Part shown: positions 60,880 through 64,000 of the stretch, one piece after another
How positions within the stretch are numbered: position 1 is the stretch's first letter
Layout of the letters: every line of letters starts with the position of its first letter
DNA from: Companilactobacillus huachuanensis
GTDB lineage: Bacteria > Bacillota > Bacilli > Lactobacillales > Lactobacillaceae
Direction of reading: 5' to 3'
Assembly (NCBI RefSeq): GCF_005404815.1
Contig: NZ_BJDF01000005.1
Location: 51,673-115,672, forward strand
DNA: 64,000 nt
Notes under the pieces: generated by a model
Told to the model about the DNA's origin: nothing
Seen by the model: the letters and a program-made list of their open reading frames with translations, nothing else
Databases searched by the model: none
Translations under genes and position numbers: made by a program

Positions 60880-61590
60880 CTATAACAAAGACGCTAAAAC
60901 ATCTTTTTCTTCATTTGTCGTATGTCGCAGTGACTTGATTCTTCTAACCGTTAATTTGGAAACTTTTGATTTGGGTTCATGCTTAATTATTTGATAAATT
61001 TTATCCTGATCATACGGAAACACTGCTGCATACAACCAAGTCTGCGCCATTTGAACGTAATAATCGTCACTGGAAATATTGGTAGTTAAATCGAGCATCT
61101 CATTTCGATATTCAGCAGTATTATAGAATTTCAATAGAAATACTAAACCACTCCGTTGCAACCAAGGATTATCACTATTCAAATACTCTTTGATTTTAGT
61201 CATAAATTCTGGCAAGAATTTTTGAACTTGCTTAAAATGAACCACCATATCGCAGGTTGCCCATGAATTTGATTTTCCCAAATACGCATCACAATAATCT
61301 TCAAATGCCGGTAGTGACAATTTCAAATTGCTGAGTACGAATCCTTGAATAATTACAACTTCATAATTTTCAATTCCCGCCATTTCCATGAAAGCATCTG
61401 GAGAGCCTTGACTGATTTCTTTACCAATCTTTTTTAACTCACCCATGGAAATTCCCAGCACGTTATATGCTGTTGGTACGATTTTAACTGCACGCTCGCG
61501 ATATTTCTGGTCGCTGAGACTTTCCAATTCCATTAAAAATTTTTGATAATCATCATTTGACCAAGATAATTTTTTCAGATCCATCAGCAT
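60880..61590 (-). CDS. DNA alkylation repair-like HEAT-repeat protein
   Basis: A 236-residue, all-helical protein of the AlkD family (HEAT-like repeats): YNVLGISMGELKKIGKEISQ, SNSWATCDMVVHFKQVQKFL (WATCD is the typical core) and LQRSGLVFLLKFYN. AlkD proteins excise bulky or charged alkylated bases, but many paralogues have unknown roles. The ATG at 61590 has GGAGG at eight bases; earlier in-frame starts overlap it. It is the last gene of a run with the acetyltransferase and PduO genes. Confidence 0.82.
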   Translation of the reverse strand: MLMDLKKLSWSNDDYQKFLMELESLSDQKYRERAVKIVPTAYNVLGISMGELKKIGKEISQGSPDAFMEMAGIENYEVVIIQGFVLSNLKLSLPAFEDYCDAYLGKSNSWATCDMVVHFKQVQKFLPEFMTKIKEYLNSDNPWLQRSGLVFLLKFYNTAEYRNEMLDLTTNISSDDYYVQMAQTWLYAAVFPYDQDKIYQIIKHEPKSKVSKLTVRRIKSLRHTTNEEKDVLASLL

Positions 61591-61625
61591 CAAAGACACC
61601 TCCATCAAATCTAGTTATTCAGAAA

Positions 61626-62234
61626 TTAATTTTCGTAATAACGTTGTTTTTCCAATTCCCAATACTTCTTATCCTCATCATTAATTTCACGCAAAACTTT
61701 ACATGGATTACCAACTGCAATTACATTGTCTGGAATATTCTTCGTAACAATAGCGCCAGAACCGATTATGACGTTATTGCCAATCGTTACGCCAGGGTTG
61801 ATAACAACATTTCCACCGACCCAAACATCATTTCCAATTGTAACTGGTTTACCGTACTCGAAGGATTCTCCACGAATGGCAGCATCAATCGGATGACCTG
61901 CTGTATATATTCCTACTCGTGGTCCAAAAAAGACGTTATTGCCAATCTTAACATTAGCGATATCCAGAATAATACATTCATAATTAGTGTAAAAATTATC
62001 GCCAACCTCAGTATTACAGCCATAATCTGTGTAAAATGGTGGTTCTAGATACACACCTTTACCACTCTTTTTGAACAAATTTTTGATGATTCTTTGACGT
62101 TCCTCAGGTTGATTTTCAGTCGTATGATTATATTCTCGGACTAATTCTTTGGCCTTCTTAAAATCCTTACGCAATTCGGGATCGTGAGCAATATATAAAT
62201 CGCCTGCTAACATTTTTTCTTTTTCTGAGCGCAT
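61626..62234 (-). CDS. Maltose O-acetyltransferase-type sugar acetyltransferase
   Basis: A 202-residue hexapeptide acetyltransferase: N-terminal SEKEKMLAGDLYIAHDPEL, catalytic His in YTAGHPIDA and repeats IGNDVWVGGNVVINPGVTIG. Acetylates sugars such as glucose or maltose from acetyl-CoA. Paralogue of 22703-23278 with a better-conserved N-terminus. The frame is open upstream into the PduO gene, but the ATG at 62234 follows TAGGAG and leaves 10 bp to the PduO stop. Confidence 0.9.
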   Translation of the reverse strand: MRSEKEKMLAGDLYIAHDPELRKDFKKAKELVREYNHTTENQPEERQRIIKNLFKKSGKGVYLEPPFYTDYGCNTEVGDNFYTNYECIILDIANVKIGNNVFFGPRVGIYTAGHPIDAAIRGESFEYGKPVTIGNDVWVGGNVVINPGVTIGNNVIIGSGAIVTKNIPDNVIAVGNPCKVLREINDEDKKYWELEKQRYYEN

Positions 62235-62244
62235 AAAGTTTCTC

Positions 62245-62814
62245 CTATCTAAAAACTGGTTTACTGTTACGATATTGAATATCTTCAACGCCATCTAGTA
62301 CATTGCTGTAACGAGCGGCAGCAAAGAAATAATCTGATAAACGATTGATAAATTTCAAGACAAAATCATTGATTGGCTCTTCTTGCATTAATCCAACAAT
62401 TTCTCTTTCAGCACGTCTGGTAACTGTGCGTGCCATATGTAAATTAGCAGCGGTTTTGGATCCTCCAGGTAAAATGAACTTCTGGATTTTTGGTGTTTTA
62501 TCAGTATACTCATCAATCTTCTTCTCCAACCAATCAACTGAACCATTGTCATCCTTGAAGATAAATTCATGTTTCTTATCTGTTGGAGAAATTGCTAAAT
62601 CAGTTCCACAATCAAATAGTAACTGTTGAATTTCTTCTAATTCTTCCTTCAATACGATAGTTTTATCGGATAAATTAGCAATCACAACACCAACTAGAGA
62701 ATTCAATTCATCAATTGTTCCATATGAATTGATTCTAGGAGCTGATTTATATAACACATCATTTCCAATAATTCTGGTCTGGCCTTTATCGCCAGTTCTG
62801 GTATAAATTTTCAT
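62245..62814 (-). CDS. pduO: ATP:cob(I)alamin adenosyltransferase, PduO type
   Basis: Makes adenosylcobalamin from cob(I)alamin and ATP. A 189-residue helical-bundle protein: N-terminal phosphate loop MKIYTRTGDKGQTRIIG, NSYGTIDELNSLVG, and the C-terminal ARTVTRRAEREIVGL and INRLSDYFFAAARY motifs. Full length for the stand-alone form. No cobalamin-dependent enzyme is in the window, but the divergent neighbour is a glycerol/propanediol facilitator, which is the usual context for glycerol or diol dehydratase. First gene of the minus run with the acetyltransferase. Confidence 0.92.
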   Translation of the reverse strand: MKIYTRTGDKGQTRIIGNDVLYKSAPRINSYGTIDELNSLVGVVIANLSDKTIVLKEELEEIQQLLFDCGTDLAISPTDKKHEFIFKDDNGSVDWLEKKIDEYTDKTPKIQKFILPGGSKTAANLHMARTVTRRAEREIVGLMQEEPINDFVLKFINRLSDYFFAAARYSNVLDGVEDIQYRNSKPVFR

Positions 62815-62946
62815 TTTTAATATTCCTCATACAATCTGTCTACTTAAAATAGCGCTTTCACAACGTAAATTCATAGCGTTATGCCTGGTAGCTATGTATA
62901 ATAATAGCATGTAAGCGTAGTCATGTGAATTTATGGAGGGAAATCT

Positions 62947-63666
62947 ATGCAAGATAGTTTAACATTACAATTACTCGGTGAGTTCATCGGAACCCTAGTT
63001 TTAATTTTACTTGGTGATGGGGTCGTTGCCGCCGTTAGTTTAAAGAAATCAAAGGCCGAGGGGGCTGGCTGGATTGCCATTGCCTTAGGTTGGGGATTAG
63101 CTGTTACATTAGGAATTTATTGTTCAGCATTTTTAAGTCCTGCTCATTTAAATCCGGCCGTAACTTTAGGTATGGCAATTGCCGGGGTCTTCCCTTGGTC
63201 ATCAGTCATTCCTTATATCATTGCTCAAACATTAGGAGCAATCGTTGGGGCAACCATCGTTTGGCTTAATTATTACCCACATTGGCAAGAAACTGACGAC
63301 CCAGCAACTATTCTAGGAGTATTCGCCACAGGACCTGCCATTAGAAATTATTTCTTCAACTTCTTAAGTGAATTTATCGGAACATTTGTCTTAGTATTTG
63401 CTCTATTAGCATTTACACGTGGTAAATTCACCTCAGGATTAAATCCAATTGTAGTCGGATTGTTAATCACAGCAATCGGTTTTTCACTTGGTGGAACGAC
63501 CGGTTATGCCATTAATCCTGCCAGAGATTTGGGGCCAAGAATTGCCCATCAAATCCTACCTATTGCTAACAAAGGTAAATCTGACTGGGCATACAGTTGG
63601 GTTCCTATCTTTGGACCACTAGCTGGTGGTGCCGTTGCAGCATTTGCCTACTTGTTGATTCCGTAA
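62947..63666 (+). CDS. Glycerol facilitator / aquaglyceroporin (GlpF/PduF-like)
   Basis: A 239-residue MIP channel with two NPA boxes (AHLNPAVTLG and AINPARDLGPR), six helices and the Arg filter residue after the second NPA followed by Asp, as in glycerol-conducting members. Passive uptake of glycerol, and possibly lactic acid or diols. ATG after GGAGGG, TATAAT at 62897-62902. Divergent from pduO, which hints at glycerol or propanediol use with enzymes elsewhere. Confidence 0.92.
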   Translation: MQDSLTLQLLGEFIGTLVLILLGDGVVAAVSLKKSKAEGAGWIAIALGWGLAVTLGIYCSAFLSPAHLNPAVTLGMAIAGVFPWSSVIPYIIAQTLGAIVGATIVWLNYYPHWQETDDPATILGVFATGPAIRNYFFNFLSEFIGTFVLVFALLAFTRGKFTSGLNPIVVGLLITAIGFSLGGTTGYAINPARDLGPRIAHQILPIANKGKSDWAYSWVPIFGPLAGGAVAAFAYLLIP

Positions 63667-63671
63667 AAAGA

Positions 63672-63748
63672 TTGACCAAACATGGTCAAATTTTGAGTAT
63701 TAAAGTAAATAAGAGCTTGAGTCCAAATACGGATTCGGGCTCTTATTT
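63672..63748 (+). terminator. Two hairpins after the glycerol facilitator gene
   Basis: A small TTGACC/GGTCAA stem (63672-63689) and a stronger AATAAGAGCTTGAGTCC stem with GGATTCGGGCTCTTATT (63708-63747). The T-run after the second is short and interrupted. Confidence 0.65.
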
Positions 63749-63803
63749 GGTTTTAAAAAAAATACTTTGCTACACGTTTACGTTTCATATTTAACATCAA
63801 TAA

Positions 63804-64000
63804 CTGAATGTTAAACGATGAATAAATGTAATAAATTATCAACTAGCACCATGCGTTAAATAATTAGAAGTCTTCGTTTTATTATTACTGCCAATTAAAA
63901 AAACTAGTTGGAAGAGCTGAGAGTATTCAATTGCAGCGAAAGTGGCGTTATTGCTTCAGCAATTACACCACCGGACGTGTTGAAGACTCGCGGGTTTTGC
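63804..64000 (+). repeat. Family A element copy A15, cut by the window edge
   Basis: Left end CTGAATGTTAAACG is diverged, and the left arm carries the 25-bp repeat (63834-63858) in place of the usual middle. From ACTAGTTGGAAGAGC the core is standard, with P2 GTTATTGC/GCAATTAC and the first half of P3 before the sequence ends. Confidence 0.75.
63834..63858 (+). repeat. Short dispersed 25-bp repeat, copy 3
   Basis: AATTATCAACTAGCACCATG followed by CGTTA, inside the left arm of A15; see 54888-54912 and 41052-41076. Confidence 0.55.

Overview
The window looks like chromosome of a low-GC lactic acid bacterium of the family Lactobacillaceae. The evidence is A+T-rich sequence, strong GGAGG-type ribosome sites, near-perfect CcpA (cre) sites, PTS sugar uptake, a WxL surface-protein pair, a lactate-oxidase-like enzyme and a C69 dipeptidase. 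The combination would fit Companilactobacillus or a close relative, but the genus is my inference. There is no rRNA, tRNA, prophage, CRISPR array or recognisable transposase.

Layout. 1-7.8 kb: partial surface adhesin, nadD, DUF3737-patB pair, heterodimeric ABC exporter. 8-16 kb: alpha-hydroxy-acid (lactate) oxidase, TMEM175-like channel plus CPA2 antiporter, two MDR oxidoreductases, azlCD. 16-23 kb: alpha-galactoside/sucrose operon (PTS IIBC, GH32, GH36) with a divergent AraC regulator and a cre site on the operon -35 box. 22.7-31 kb: sugar acetyltransferase, lipoprotein nuclease, small ABC system, SMR pump, WxL/DUF916 pair, NrtR-like regulator with a NiaP-like transporter. 31-42 kb: MarR-GNAT-B3/4 operon, an immunity-like small protein under a cre site, OpuC-type osmolyte transporter opposite an Rrf2 regulator, a second B3/4 paralogue, flavodoxin-fold oxidoreductase, ACT protein. 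42-64 kb: DUF915 hydrolase, dipeptidase, orphan PTS IIB, LysM wall protein, gluconokinase, GNAT, PTS IIABC opposite a long GH65 phosphorylase, MATE pump, esterase, ROK regulator, two Cof-type HAD phosphatases, HEAT-repeat alkylation-repair protein, acetyltransferase, PduO-type cobalamin adenosyltransferase and a glycerol facilitator.

The striking feature is non-coding. About twenty copies or relics of a structured dispersed element fill the intergenic spaces. Family A is about 320 bp, has 14-bp terminal inverted repeats and, in several copies, 7-bp target duplications. It carries a roughly 200-bp core that folds as a closed multi-branch structure (closing helix P1 and arms P2, P3, P4). Family B shares the core fold but has another left module, a roughly 55-bp palindrome. 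Helix sequences change almost completely between copies while pairing is kept, which points to selection on a folded RNA or a DNA cruciform. Most A copies have their right end within 0-35 bp of a neighbouring stop codon, in one fixed orientation to that gene, so the element becomes the 3' UTR. In three genes the stop codon itself lies in element sequence. No enzyme in the window explains its movement. This family is the best candidate here for an undescribed system.
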